64,000 nt of DNA from contig NZ_VDND01000011.1 in the NCBI RefSeq assembly GCF_007665395.1, positions 57,207-121,206 on the forward strand. Reading direction: 5' to 3'. Made by a program: the position numbers and the translations under genes. Source of the stretch: Pseudomonas oryzihabitans (lineage in GTDB: Bacteria; Pseudomonadota; Gammaproteobacteria; Pseudomonadales; Pseudomonadaceae). The notes under the pieces are model-generated. The model ran no database searches, was not told the DNA's origin, and worked only from the letters and a program-made list of their open reading frames with translations. Shown here piece after piece: positions 17,864 to 25,597 of the stretch (positions are counted from its first letter, which is position 1; every line of letters begins with the position of its first letter).

Positions 17864-18877
17864 GTGATCGATTCGAGAACCTTCGGCAGTGGTATCCAGG
17901 GCAAGAACTACCTCCAGTTGCAGTCGACGCGGCCGCGGCCGGAGTTTTCCCGGCTGGTAGGCTTCATCCTGCTCGATCACTTTTCCCTGCCATCCTTCAC
18001 CCAGGCGCTGGACACCCTGATCACCGCCAACCTGCTCGCCGCCGGCACCTTCGCCACCCGGACCTACAGCCCGACCGGCGCCGAGGTGCTCAGCGACCTG
18101 GGCATCGTCATCCGCCCGGACGGCGACTATCGCGCCGTGGAAGGCGCCCGCTTCGACTTGCTGGTGGTCTGCGGCGGGCTACGCACGCCGCTGGAGCTGG
18201 ACGCCCGGCTCAAGGCGCTGCTGGTGCGGGCGGCCAAGCAGCAGGTCACCCTCTGCGGGCTATGGAACGGCGCCTGGCAACTGGGCCAGGCCGGGGTGCT
18301 GGACGGCTATCGCTGCGCCATCCATCCCGAGCAGCGCAGCGCCTTCAGCGAACGGGTGCGTGGCTGCAAGACCTCGGCGGAAAGCCATGTGCTGGATCGC
18401 GATCGCCTGACCGCCGCCAGCCCCAGTGGCGCCTTCCACCTCTTCCTCGAATGGATCGGTGCCCAATGCGGCAGCGCCCTGGCCGATGGCCTGGTCAACA
18501 TCCTGGCCTTCGAGGAGTCGCGCTTCCGCCAGGTCAACCCGACGCTCAAGGTGCAGATGACCCCGCCGCTGCGCGAAGTGGTGACCCTGATGGAAGCCAA
18601 CATCGAGGAGCCCCTGAGCATCGAGCACCTGTGCGACTACGCCGGCCGTTCGCGACGCCAGGTAGAGCGGCTGTTCCGCGAGCAGCTCGACACCGCCCCC
18701 ATGCGCTACTACCTGGAACTGCGCATCACCGAGGGCCGCCGCCTGCTGCAGCATTCCACCCTGTCGGTGCTGGAAGTGGCGGTCGCCTGCGGCTTCACCT
18801 CGGTCACCCACTTCAGCAAGAGATACTCGGCCTACTTCGGCTATCCACCGTCCAAGGAGCGGCGGCTGAAATACTAG
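17864..18877 (+). CDS. Second GlxA-family AraC-type regulator with DJ-1/PfpI-like domain
   Basis: This protein of about 337 aa has an N-terminal DJ-1/PfpI-like domain (LVGFILLDHFSLPSFTQALD to LCGLWNGAWQLGQAGVL) and a C-terminal AraC DNA-binding domain. The two helix-turn-helices are SIEHLCDYAGRSRRQVERLF and VLEVAVACGFTSVTHFSKRY. It has the same architecture as the regulator at 9.3-10.4 kb but is clearly divergent in sequence, so it is not a recent duplicate. A GTG start preceded by GAAGG was preferred; an ATG 30 bases upstream (17834) is possible. It follows the Rieske gene by 131 bp on the same strand and probably activates it, by analogy with GbdR. Confidence 0.87.
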   Translation: MIDSRTFGSGIQGKNYLQLQSTRPRPEFSRLVGFILLDHFSLPSFTQALDTLITANLLAAGTFATRTYSPTGAEVLSDLGIVIRPDGDYRAVEGARFDLLVVCGGLRTPLELDARLKALLVRAAKQQVTLCGLWNGAWQLGQAGVLDGYRCAIHPEQRSAFSERVRGCKTSAESHVLDRDRLTAASPSGAFHLFLEWIGAQCGSALADGLVNILAFEESRFRQVNPTLKVQMTPPLREVVTLMEANIEEPLSIEHLCDYAGRSRRQVERLFREQLDTAPMRYYLELRITEGRRLLQHSTLSVLEVAVACGFTSVTHFSKRYSAYFGYPPSKERRLKY

Positions 18878-19059
18878 GCGCGGGCTACGCCGGCAGGCAC
18901 GCGCGACGCCCGATAGCCAGCCCGGATGGTCCGGCTCAGAGCGCTTCGTCGGCGTCCAGGAACGGCGCCGCGCCGTCTCGCTCGAAACATCACCCCGCGC
19001 AACACGGTCTGCGTGCTGCGTCGAAGGGGCCCGAACGACCTGCCGAGTGAGGACCTTCC

Positions 19060-19215
19060 ATGACCGATCCACGTAACGTCGCCCACGACAAGAAAGTGCA
19101 GCAAGAAAAGAAGCATCAGGGCGAGGACATCGCCGCCGATGCCGAGCACGCGCCGCAACCGGGCAAGAAGCCTGCGCTCAAGGACCACGACGAGCAGGCC
19201 GACGACAAGGCCTGA
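19060..19215 (+). CDS. Small hydrophilic acidic/basic-mixed protein, 51 aa
   Basis: An ATG 8 bases after a GAGGA-type ribosome site opens a 51-codon frame ending in TGA. The product (MTDPRNVAHDKKVQQ..., ending DEQADDKA) consists almost wholly of charged and polar residues, with no hydrophobic core. It is likely intrinsically disordered, resembling small stress-associated Pseudomonas proteins in style. I do not recognise a named family. It is flanked by the GlxA-type regulator and a convergent DMT transporter gene and is probably monocistronic. Confidence 0.6.
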   Translation: MTDPRNVAHDKKVQQEKKHQGEDIAADAEHAPQPGKKPALKDHDEQADDKA

Positions 19216-19290
19216 CCCTCCCTTCGCCGCGCCTCGAGCGCGGCCCTTGCCGATGGTGACGGCCGTCAGCATCGCGCCCTCCGGGAACGA

Positions 19291-20190
19291 TCACCGGCCC
19301 AGTGTCGGCTCCGGTTGCCTGGTACGTTCCGCCGCATTCAGGCACAGCAATCCCGCCAGGGCGAACAGCAGGCCGAGCAACATGCCCGGGGCCAGCGGTT
19401 CGTCGAAGCAGGCCCAGGCCCACAGCAGTGCCACCGGCGGGCTCAGGTAGAGGGCGCCGCTCACCGCCTGGGGACTGCCCTGGCGCAGGCACAGCCAATA
19501 GAGGCCAAAGCCGAGCAGCGTCGGGATCAGCAGCCAAAGCACCGCCAGGGCGAAGCCGAGGGTCAGTGGCGGTGTCAGCGGACCTTCTGCCCCGGCCACT
19601 CCCAGCATCACCAGACTGCTCGCCGCGAGCTGAATGAACAGCTGGGTCGGCAAGGAGATACCTGGGGCTGCCCACCGGCTCTGCAGCAGGGTAGCCAGCG
19701 CCAGCGCCAGGGCGCTGCCAACGGGCAGGGCGTAGGCCCAGACCGGTGCCACGCCCAGTCCGAGCCCTGCGCCGGTGGCGAGCAACACCCCTGTCAGCCC
19801 CAGGCTCAGCCCCAGCCACTGGCGCCCCGAGGTGCGCTGCCCGGGCAGCAGGCAGCAACCCAGGGCCACCAGCAAGGGCGACAGATCCGAGAGCAGCGCG
19901 GCCAGCCCCGGCGAGACGCCCAGGCCGATGGCCTTGGCGGCCGGGGCGACGCAGGCGGCGAAGGCGAGGGCGCCGATGCCTGCCTGCTGGCCGACGACCT
20001 TCAGCGGCAGGCGGCGTAGCTCGGCCCAGGCGAAGGGCAACAGCAATAGCGCAGCCAGGACGAAGCGCCACAGCGTGACCAGTAGCGTGGACGCCTGGTC
20101 TGCGGCGTAGCGATAGCCAACGAAGCCGGCGCTCCAGCACAGCACCAGGGCGAACTGACGTAACAGCGCGGAAGACAGGATGGCAGGCAT
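19291..20190 (-). CDS. EamA-family (DMT superfamily) transporter
   Basis: This 299-aa polytopic membrane protein has about ten hydrophobic helices in two EamA repeats. The first opens FALVLCWSAGFVGYRYAADQ, and the second ends near SPPVALLWAWACFDEPLAPG, with the usual conserved Glu of the EP motif in DEPLAPG. It is presumably an exporter of amino acids or small metabolites in the inner membrane. It diverges from a LysR gene across a 97-bp region carrying an inverted repeat, the standard arrangement of an exporter controlled by its own regulator. Confidence 0.88.
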   Translation of the reverse strand: MPAILSSALLRQFALVLCWSAGFVGYRYAADQASTLLVTLWRFVLAALLLLPFAWAELRRLPLKVVGQQAGIGALAFAACVAPAAKAIGLGVSPGLAALLSDLSPLLVALGCCLLPGQRTSGRQWLGLSLGLTGVLLATGAGLGLGVAPVWAYALPVGSALALALATLLQSRWAAPGISLPTQLFIQLAASSLVMLGVAGAEGPLTPPLTLGFALAVLWLLIPTLLGFGLYWLCLRQGSPQAVSGALYLSPPVALLWAWACFDEPLAPGMLLGLLFALAGLLCLNAAERTRQPEPTLGR

Positions 20191-20254
20191 GAGCAGGCTC
20201 CAGGTGACGGGATGCCTTGAGCCTGGGCCAGGTTGCTAATACACTCAAACGACA

Positions 20255-20278
20255 TTATCGGTATCTATGGTTCGATAA
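20255..20278. promoter_or_regulatory. Candidate LysR operator between divergent genes
   Basis: TTATCG (20255-20260) and CGATAA (20273-20278) form a perfect 6-bp inverted repeat with a 12-base spacer. It lies 10 bp ahead of the LysR start and 65 bp ahead of the DMT gene start. Size and position fit an LTTR binding site; binding is inferred, not shown. Confidence 0.5.
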
Positions 20279-20287
20279 AAACGCATC

Positions 20288-21148
20288 ATGCCCGCACCTC
20301 TCGATATCGACGTCCTGCGTACCTTCCACACCATCGTGCGGCTGGGGCAGTTCCGCGCCGCCTCGCTGCAGCTCAATCGCAGTCCCTCGGCGGTGAGCAG
20401 CCAGATCCGCCGGCTGGAAGAGCAGACCGGCGGCCGGCTGTTCGAGCGGGATAACCAGGCGGTGACCCTGACCCCGCTCGGTCGCCGGGTACTGCTGGAA
20501 ACCGCCGATCTGCTGCAGGCCCACGACCGCATCCTCGCCGGTCTCACCGGCCAGCCCGTGGTGGGCGAGGTCCGCCTGGGCGTGGCCGAGGACTATGCCG
20601 CCCGGCTGCTCAAGGCCGTCCTGCCCCGCTTGCAGGGCGAGTACCCCGGCATCGTCCTGGAGGTACTCACCGGCAACAGCGGCCAGCTCCGGCGCTGGCT
20701 CGGCCAGGGTCTGCTGGAGCTGGCGCTGCTGGTGGGGCCGCCTGGCGTGGGTCAGGTGGAGGGCCAGGTATTCGGCCACACCCAGCCGGTCTGGGTCGCC
20801 GGGCCCGGCCTGCTGCTGGCGCCAGACACCAGCGTGCCCCTGGCCCTGCACGGCGAAGGCTGCAGCTATCGCGAGCTGGGTATCGACCTGCTGACCCGCC
20901 AGGGCCGGCGCTGGCAGGCGGTGATGACCAGCGCCGCCTCCTCGGCGCTGGAGGCGGCGGTCGAACTGGGCCAGGCGGTGGCCATCACCGACCGCACGCG
21001 GATGACCGCGCCCATGCGCGAACTGCTGCCGGAAGAGGGCTTTCCCGCACTGCCGGTGCATGAATTGCGCCTGGCATCGCCACCCGGCGAGCGCAGCCCG
21101 GCCTGCGCCCATCTGGCGGCCTTGATCGCCGAAGACTTTCGCCTCTGA
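20288..21148 (+). CDS. LysR-family regulator
   Basis: This 286-aa LTTR has a winged helix at about residues 5-65 (LDIDVLRTFHTIVRLGQF, NRSPSAVSSQIRRLEEQTGG). Its effector domain starts near VVGEVRLGVAEDYAARLL. It is slightly shorter than the usual 295-310 aa but complete. It diverges from the DMT transporter, which is the likely target. It is also followed on the same strand by the ugpBAEC importer after about 150 bp, but LysR control of ugp would be unusual, so the DMT gene is preferred. Confidence 0.9.
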   Translation: MPAPLDIDVLRTFHTIVRLGQFRAASLQLNRSPSAVSSQIRRLEEQTGGRLFERDNQAVTLTPLGRRVLLETADLLQAHDRILAGLTGQPVVGEVRLGVAEDYAARLLKAVLPRLQGEYPGIVLEVLTGNSGQLRRWLGQGLLELALLVGPPGVGQVEGQVFGHTQPVWVAGPGLLLAPDTSVPLALHGEGCSYRELGIDLLTRQGRRWQAVMTSAASSALEAAVELGQAVAITDRTRMTAPMRELLPEEGFPALPVHELRLASPPGERSPACAHLAALIAEDFRL

Positions 21149-21295
21149 GCTTCGCCGCGCAGCGCTTAGGCCTGGGTGCCGGGGCGAAGAAGCGGTGTCG
21201 CCTGACTGTCATCTTCCCCTGGCATGTTGCCTGGCGAACAGGGAGGCGCGTTTCCGCGCTCCTACCATCGGCTGATCGGCAAGGGCGGCTCGGAC

Positions 21296-22609
21296 ATGCA
21301 GGCTTCGCTTCGCGTTATGACGTTGGGACTGGTTTTCGGCCTGATAAGCGGCCAGGCGTTGGCGGCCACGCCCATTCCCTTCTGGCACTCGATGGACGCG
21401 GAGCTCGGCAAGGAGGTCGATTCCCTCGCCCAGCGTTTCAACCAGGCGCATCCGGAATTCCAGGTTCAGCCGGTGTACAAGGGTAACTACGAGCAGAATC
21501 TGGCCGCGGGGATCGCCGCCTTCCGCACCGGCAAGCCGCCGGCCATCCTGCAGGTCTATGAAGTCGGCACCGCGACCATGATGGCCTCCAATGCCATCGA
21601 GCCGGTCCATCAGGTATTCAAGGAGGCCGGTCTGGCCTTCGACGAGGCGCGCTTCGTGCCTACCGTCTCCAGCTACTACAGCGATGCCAAGACCGGCCAG
21701 TTGCTGTCGCAACCCTTCAACAGCTCCACGCCGGTGCTCTACTACAACAAGGCAGCCTTCAAGCAGGCCGGCCTCGATCCCGAAGCGCCGCCCAAGACCT
21801 GGCAGGAGCTGGCCGAGGACAGCGCCAGGTTGCGCGCAGCTGGTCTCAAATGTGGCTACACCAGTGGCTGGCAGAGCTGGATCCAGCTGGAGAATTTCAG
21901 TGCCTGGAACGGCCTGCCGTTCGCCAGTCGCGACAACGGCTATCAGGGCACCGATGCCGTGCTGGAATTCAACAAGCCGGAGCAGGTGAAGCACATCGCC
22001 TTGCTCCAGGAGATGGGCAAGAAGGGCGACTTCACCTATGTCGGGCGCAAGGACGAACCCACCGAGAAGTTCTACAACGGCGACTGCGCCCTGCTCACCA
22101 CGTCGTCCGGCTCGCTGGCCAATATCCGCCACTACGCCAAGTTCGACTTCGGCGTGGCCATGATGCCTTATGACAGCGAGCTCAAGGGTGCGCCACAGAA
22201 CGCCATCATCGGTGGTGCCAGCCTCTGGGTGTTCAAGGGCCAGGATGAGACCGTCAAGCGCGGCGTTGCCGAATTCCTCGCCTTCCTGGCGCAGCCGGAG
22301 ATCGCCGCGGAATGGCACCAGCAAACCGGTTACCTGCCGATCACCAAGGCCGCCTACGACCTGACCCGCGAGCAGGGCTTCTATACCAAGAATCCAGGCG
22401 CCGACATCGCCACCCGGCAGATGCTCAACAAGCCGCCGCTGCCCTTCACCAAGGGCCTGCGCCTGGGCAACATGCCGCAGATTCGCGCCGTGGTGGACGA
22501 GGAACTGGAAAGCGTCTGGACCGGCAAGCAGAGCGCGCAGCAGGCGTTGGATACCGCGGTGCAGCGTGGCGACGCCCTGTTGCGGCGCTTCGAGAAGTCC
22601 ACCCAGTGA
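21296..22609 (+). CDS. ugpB: sn-Glycerol-3-phosphate-type ABC transporter substrate-binding protein
   Basis: This 437-aa periplasmic protein has a Sec signal peptide (MQASLRVMTLGLVFGLISGQ, cleaved near ALAA) followed by the UgpB mature start ATPIPFWHSMDAELGKEVD. Family-typical parts include VYKGNYEQNLAAGIAAFRTG, LQVYEVGTATMMAS, and WQSWIQLENFSAWNGLPF, where Trp residues bind the ligand. It captures glycerol-3-phosphate or glycerophosphodiesters such as glycerophosphocholine. The start at the ATG before the signal peptide was chosen over an upstream in-frame ATG at 21224. It is the first gene of ugpBAEC, separated from ugpA by a hairpin-bearing 88-bp gap. Confidence 0.93.
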   Translation: MQASLRVMTLGLVFGLISGQALAATPIPFWHSMDAELGKEVDSLAQRFNQAHPEFQVQPVYKGNYEQNLAAGIAAFRTGKPPAILQVYEVGTATMMASNAIEPVHQVFKEAGLAFDEARFVPTVSSYYSDAKTGQLLSQPFNSSTPVLYYNKAAFKQAGLDPEAPPKTWQELAEDSARLRAAGLKCGYTSGWQSWIQLENFSAWNGLPFASRDNGYQGTDAVLEFNKPEQVKHIALLQEMGKKGDFTYVGRKDEPTEKFYNGDCALLTTSSGSLANIRHYAKFDFGVAMMPYDSELKGAPQNAIIGGASLWVFKGQDETVKRGVAEFLAFLAQPEIAAEWHQQTGYLPITKAAYDLTREQGFYTKNPGADIATRQMLNKPPLPFTKGLRLGNMPQIRAVVDEELESVWTGKQSAQQALDTAVQRGDALLRRFEKSTQ

Positions 22610-22622
22610 TGAACTTCGGCCG

Positions 22623-22666
22623 CGCCCGGCGACTGCTCGCGTGATCACGCAGGCAGTCGGCGGGCG
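22623..22666 (+). promoter_or_regulatory. Long imperfect hairpin between ugpB and ugpA
   Basis: Arms CGCCCG (22623-22628) with CGGGCG (22661-22666) and CGACTGC (22630-22636) with GCAGTCG (22653-22659) can pair with only a G-G mismatch between them. The loop contains the perfect palindrome GCGTGATCACGC (22639-22650). Such structures after binding-protein genes commonly stabilise the upstream mRNA or partly stop transcription, keeping the binding protein in excess over the permease. That role is inferred. No U-run follows. Confidence 0.6.
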
Positions 22667-22697
22667 GTCGTCTTTCCCCTAGGCACGATCCCCACCC

Positions 22698-23585
22698 ATG
22701 TCCGCATCCCGCCAGGTCTTCCCCTCCGGTTGGCTCCCCTACGTCCTGCTGGCGCCCCAGCTGGCGATCACCGCGGTGTTCTTTCTCTGGCCGGCCGGCA
22801 AGACCCTCTGGTACGCGTTGCAGAGCGTCGATCCCTTCGGGTTGTCCAGTCAGTTCGTCGGACTGGACAACTTCAGCCAGCTGTTTCACGACCCGCTGTA
22901 CCTGGCGTCCTTCTGGACCACCCTGGAATTCAGCGTGCTGGTGACCGGCTGCGGCCTGCTGGTGTCCCTGGTCCTCGCTGCCCTGGTCGATCTGGTGGTC
23001 CGCGGCAGTCGCCTGTACCAGACGCTGCTGTTGCTGCCCTATGCGGTGGCCCCGGCCATCGCCGCGGTGCTGTGGATCTTCCTCTTTAATCCTGGCCTGG
23101 GCCTGCTGACGCTGCTGCTGGAGCACTACGGCTATCACTGGAACCATGCCCAGAACGCCGGCCAGGCGATGTTCCTGGTGGTGCTCGCCTCGGTATGGAA
23201 GCAGATCAGCTACAACTTCCTGTTCTTCTTCGCCGCGCTGCAATCCATCCCGCGTTCGTTGCTGGAGGCCGCCGCCATCGACGGCGCCGGACCGCTGCGG
23301 CGCTTCCTGCAGCTCTCCCTGCCGCTGATCGCCCCGGTGAGCTTCTTCCTGCTGGTGGTCAATCTGGTCTACGCCTTCTTCGACACCTTCCCGGTGATCG
23401 ACGCGGCCACTGGTGGCGGGCCCGTGCAGGCCACCACCACCCTGATCTACAAGATCTATCGCGAGGGCTTTACCGGTCTCGACCTCTCGGCCTCGGCCGC
23501 CCAGTCGATGGTGCTGATGCTGCTGGTCATAGGGCTCACGGTGGTGCAGTTCCGCTATGTCGAACGGCGGGTGCGCTATCAGTGA
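22698..23585 (+). CDS. ugpA: Glycerol-3-phosphate-type ABC transporter permease
   Basis: This 295-aa protein has six hydrophobic segments and the permease EAA-loop LLEAAAIDGAGPLRRFLQLSLPL (around 190, read as adjoining pieces). The typical UgpA opening LPYVLLAPQLAITAVFFLWP is present, as are PVIDAATGGGPVQATTTLIYKIYREGF-type residues near the end. It forms one half of the inner-membrane channel with UgpE. Its TGA overlaps the GTG start of ugpE by four bases (GTGA), indicating translational coupling. Confidence 0.94.
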   Translation: MSASRQVFPSGWLPYVLLAPQLAITAVFFLWPAGKTLWYALQSVDPFGLSSQFVGLDNFSQLFHDPLYLASFWTTLEFSVLVTGCGLLVSLVLAALVDLVVRGSRLYQTLLLLPYAVAPAIAAVLWIFLFNPGLGLLTLLLEHYGYHWNHAQNAGQAMFLVVLASVWKQISYNFLFFFAALQSIPRSLLEAAAIDGAGPLRRFLQLSLPLIAPVSFFLLVVNLVYAFFDTFPVIDAATGGGPVQATTTLIYKIYREGFTGLDLSASAAQSMVLMLLVIGLTVVQFRYVERRVRYQ

Positions 23586-24427
23586 TCGAGAATCGCCGGG
23601 GGTTGGCGCTGTTCAGCCATGGGCTGCTGATCCTCAGCATCGCCGTCATCCTCTTTCCGCTCTATGTGGCGCTGGTCGCCGCCACCCTCGACGACCGGGC
23701 GGTGTTCGCCACGCCCATGACGCTGGTGCCAGGGCGACACCTCTGGGACAACCTGAGCCTGATCTGGACCCAGGGCGTGGGCAACAGCACGGCGCCTTTC
23801 TGGCGGCTGCTGCTCAACAGCTTCCTGATGGCGCTGGGCATCACCCTGGGCAAGCTGTCGGTGTCCATCCTCTCGGCCTTCGCCATCGTCTGGTTCCGCT
23901 TTCCGCTGCGGACCCTGGCCTTCTGGCTGATCTTCATCACCCTGATGTTGCCGGTGGAGGTGCGTATCTTCCCCACCGTCGACACCCTCGGTCAGCTGGG
24001 GATGATGGACAGCTACGCCGGCCTGACCCTGCCGCTGATGGCCTCGGCCACTGCCACCTTCCTGTTCCGCCAGTTCTTCCTGACCCTGCCCGACGAGTTG
24101 CTGGAAGCCGCGCGCATCGACGGCGCCTCACCCCTGCGCTTCTTTCGCGACATCGTACTGCCGCTGTCGCGGACCAACCTCGCGGCGCTGTTCGTCATCA
24201 CCTTCATCTACGGCTGGAACCAGTACCTCTGGCCGCTGCTGATCGTCAGCAACCCCGACCTCGGCACGGCCGTGGCGGGCATCCGCGGCATGCTCTCGCT
24301 CGGTGAGCGGGCGCCGCAATGGAACCAGGTGATGGCGGCCATGCTGCTCACCCTGATCCCGCCGGTGACGGTGGTGCTGGTCATGCAACGCGCCTTCGTG
24401 CGCGGTCTGGTGGATAGCGAAAAGTAA
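23582..24427 (+). CDS. ugpE: Glycerol-3-phosphate-type ABC transporter permease
   Basis: This 281-aa permease, the usual UgpE length, starts from a GTG that overlaps the ugpA stop by four bases. It shows six hydrophobic segments, FPLYVALVAATLDDRAVF near the start and the EAA-loop LLEAARIDGASPLRFFRDIV around residue 180. Near the end, TFIYGWNQYLWPLLI is typical of carbohydrate uptake (CUT1) permeases. A longer frame extending upstream inside ugpA exists but lacks similarity and was rejected. It pairs with UgpA, and its stop lies 2 bp before ugpC. Confidence 0.94.
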   Translation: MIENRRGLALFSHGLLILSIAVILFPLYVALVAATLDDRAVFATPMTLVPGRHLWDNLSLIWTQGVGNSTAPFWRLLLNSFLMALGITLGKLSVSILSAFAIVWFRFPLRTLAFWLIFITLMLPVEVRIFPTVDTLGQLGMMDSYAGLTLPLMASATATFLFRQFFLTLPDELLEAARIDGASPLRFFRDIVLPLSRTNLAALFVITFIYGWNQYLWPLLIVSNPDLGTAVAGIRGMLSLGERAPQWNQVMAAMLLTLIPPVTVVLVMQRAFVRGLVDSEK

Positions 24428-24429
24428 CC

Positions 24430-25515
24430 ATGGCAGAACTCGAACTCAGGGCCGTTTCCAAGAGTTGGAATGGCGGCAAGTCCCCGGTCATCCAGCCCCT
24501 CGACCTGCGGGTCGAGGATGGCGAATTCATCGTGCTGGTGGGGCCTTCCGGCTGTGGCAAATCCACCCTGCTACGGCTGGTGGCCGGGCTGGAGCGGGTC
24601 AGCGCTGGCAGCATCCATATTGGCGGTCGTGACGTGACCGCGCTGGAGCCCAAGGCGCGTCGCATCGCCATGGTGTTCCAGAACTATGCGCTCTATCCGC
24701 ATATGAGCGTGGCCGAGAACCTGGCCTGGGGGCTGAAGATCGCCGGCCACGGCCGCGCCGAGATCGCCACCCGGATCAAGGAGGCGGCGCGCATCCTGGA
24801 ACTCGACGGTCTGCTAGAACGCCGGCCGCGGGAGCTGTCCGGCGGCCAGCGCCAGCGGGTGGCCATGGGCCGTGCCCTGGTGCGCGATCCGGCGGTGTTC
24901 CTCTTCGACGAGCCGCTGTCCAACCTGGATGCCAAGCTGCGCGTGCAGATGCGCCTGGAACTGCAGCAACTGCACCAGCGGCTCAAGACCACCAGCCTCT
25001 ATGTGACCCATGACCAGGTGGAGGCCATGACCCTGGCCCAGCGCGTGGTGGTCATGCAGGGCGGGGTGGTCGAACAGCTCGGCACTCCGGTGGAGGTCTA
25101 CGAACGCCCAGCGAGCCGCTTCGTCGCCAGTTTCATCGGCAGTCCGGCGATGAACCTGCTGGACGGTCAGGTAAACGCCGCCGGCGGCCACTGCGAATTA
25201 CCGGGCGGCCTGGCGCTACCCCTGGGCAGTGGCTATCGCCACCTGGCCGGTCGCCCGGTCTGTCTGGGTATCCGCCCGGAGCATCTGCAACCCGTTAGCG
25301 GACCGGAGCAGGGCCTGCCTATGCGGGTCCAGACCCTGGAAATCCTCGGCGCCGACAACCTGGCCCATGGTCGGTGGGGCCAGCAGCCGCTGGTAGTACG
25401 GCTGCCGCACCAGCAGCGCCCGGATCCGGGTAGCGTGCTGCAGCTGCAGGCACCGGAAGACCATCTGCACCTGTTCGATGCCCAGTCCGGGCAACGCCTC
25501 GACGCCCGCTACTGA
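24430..25515 (+). CDS. ugpC: Glycerol-3-phosphate-type ABC transporter ATP-binding protein
   Basis: This 361-aa MalK/UgpC-type ATPase has Walker A GPSGCGKSTLLR (around 38), Q-loop VFQNYALYPHMSV, signature LSGGQRQRVAMGRALVRDP, Walker B VFLFDEPLSNLDA and the switch His in YVTHDQVEA. A C-terminal TOBE/OB regulatory domain begins near SPAMNLLDGQV. It powers import through UgpAE. It is the last gene of ugpBAEC, with only two bases between the ugpE stop and its ATG. In E. coli, UgpC activity is reduced by internal phosphate; whether that holds here is unknown. Confidence 0.94.
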   Translation: MAELELRAVSKSWNGGKSPVIQPLDLRVEDGEFIVLVGPSGCGKSTLLRLVAGLERVSAGSIHIGGRDVTALEPKARRIAMVFQNYALYPHMSVAENLAWGLKIAGHGRAEIATRIKEAARILELDGLLERRPRELSGGQRQRVAMGRALVRDPAVFLFDEPLSNLDAKLRVQMRLELQQLHQRLKTTSLYVTHDQVEAMTLAQRVVVMQGGVVEQLGTPVEVYERPASRFVASFIGSPAMNLLDGQVNAAGGHCELPGGLALPLGSGYRHLAGRPVCLGIRPEHLQPVSGPEQGLPMRVQTLEILGADNLAHGRWGQQPLVVRLPHQQRPDPGSVLQLQAPEDHLHLFDAQSGQRLDARY

Positions 25516-25597
25516 CCACACCGGCGGGCGGCATGGTTTCCCTCCAGCGTCCGGGGAGGGGATACTGCGCCTCTTTGCCGCTTCGACCCCCAGACTC

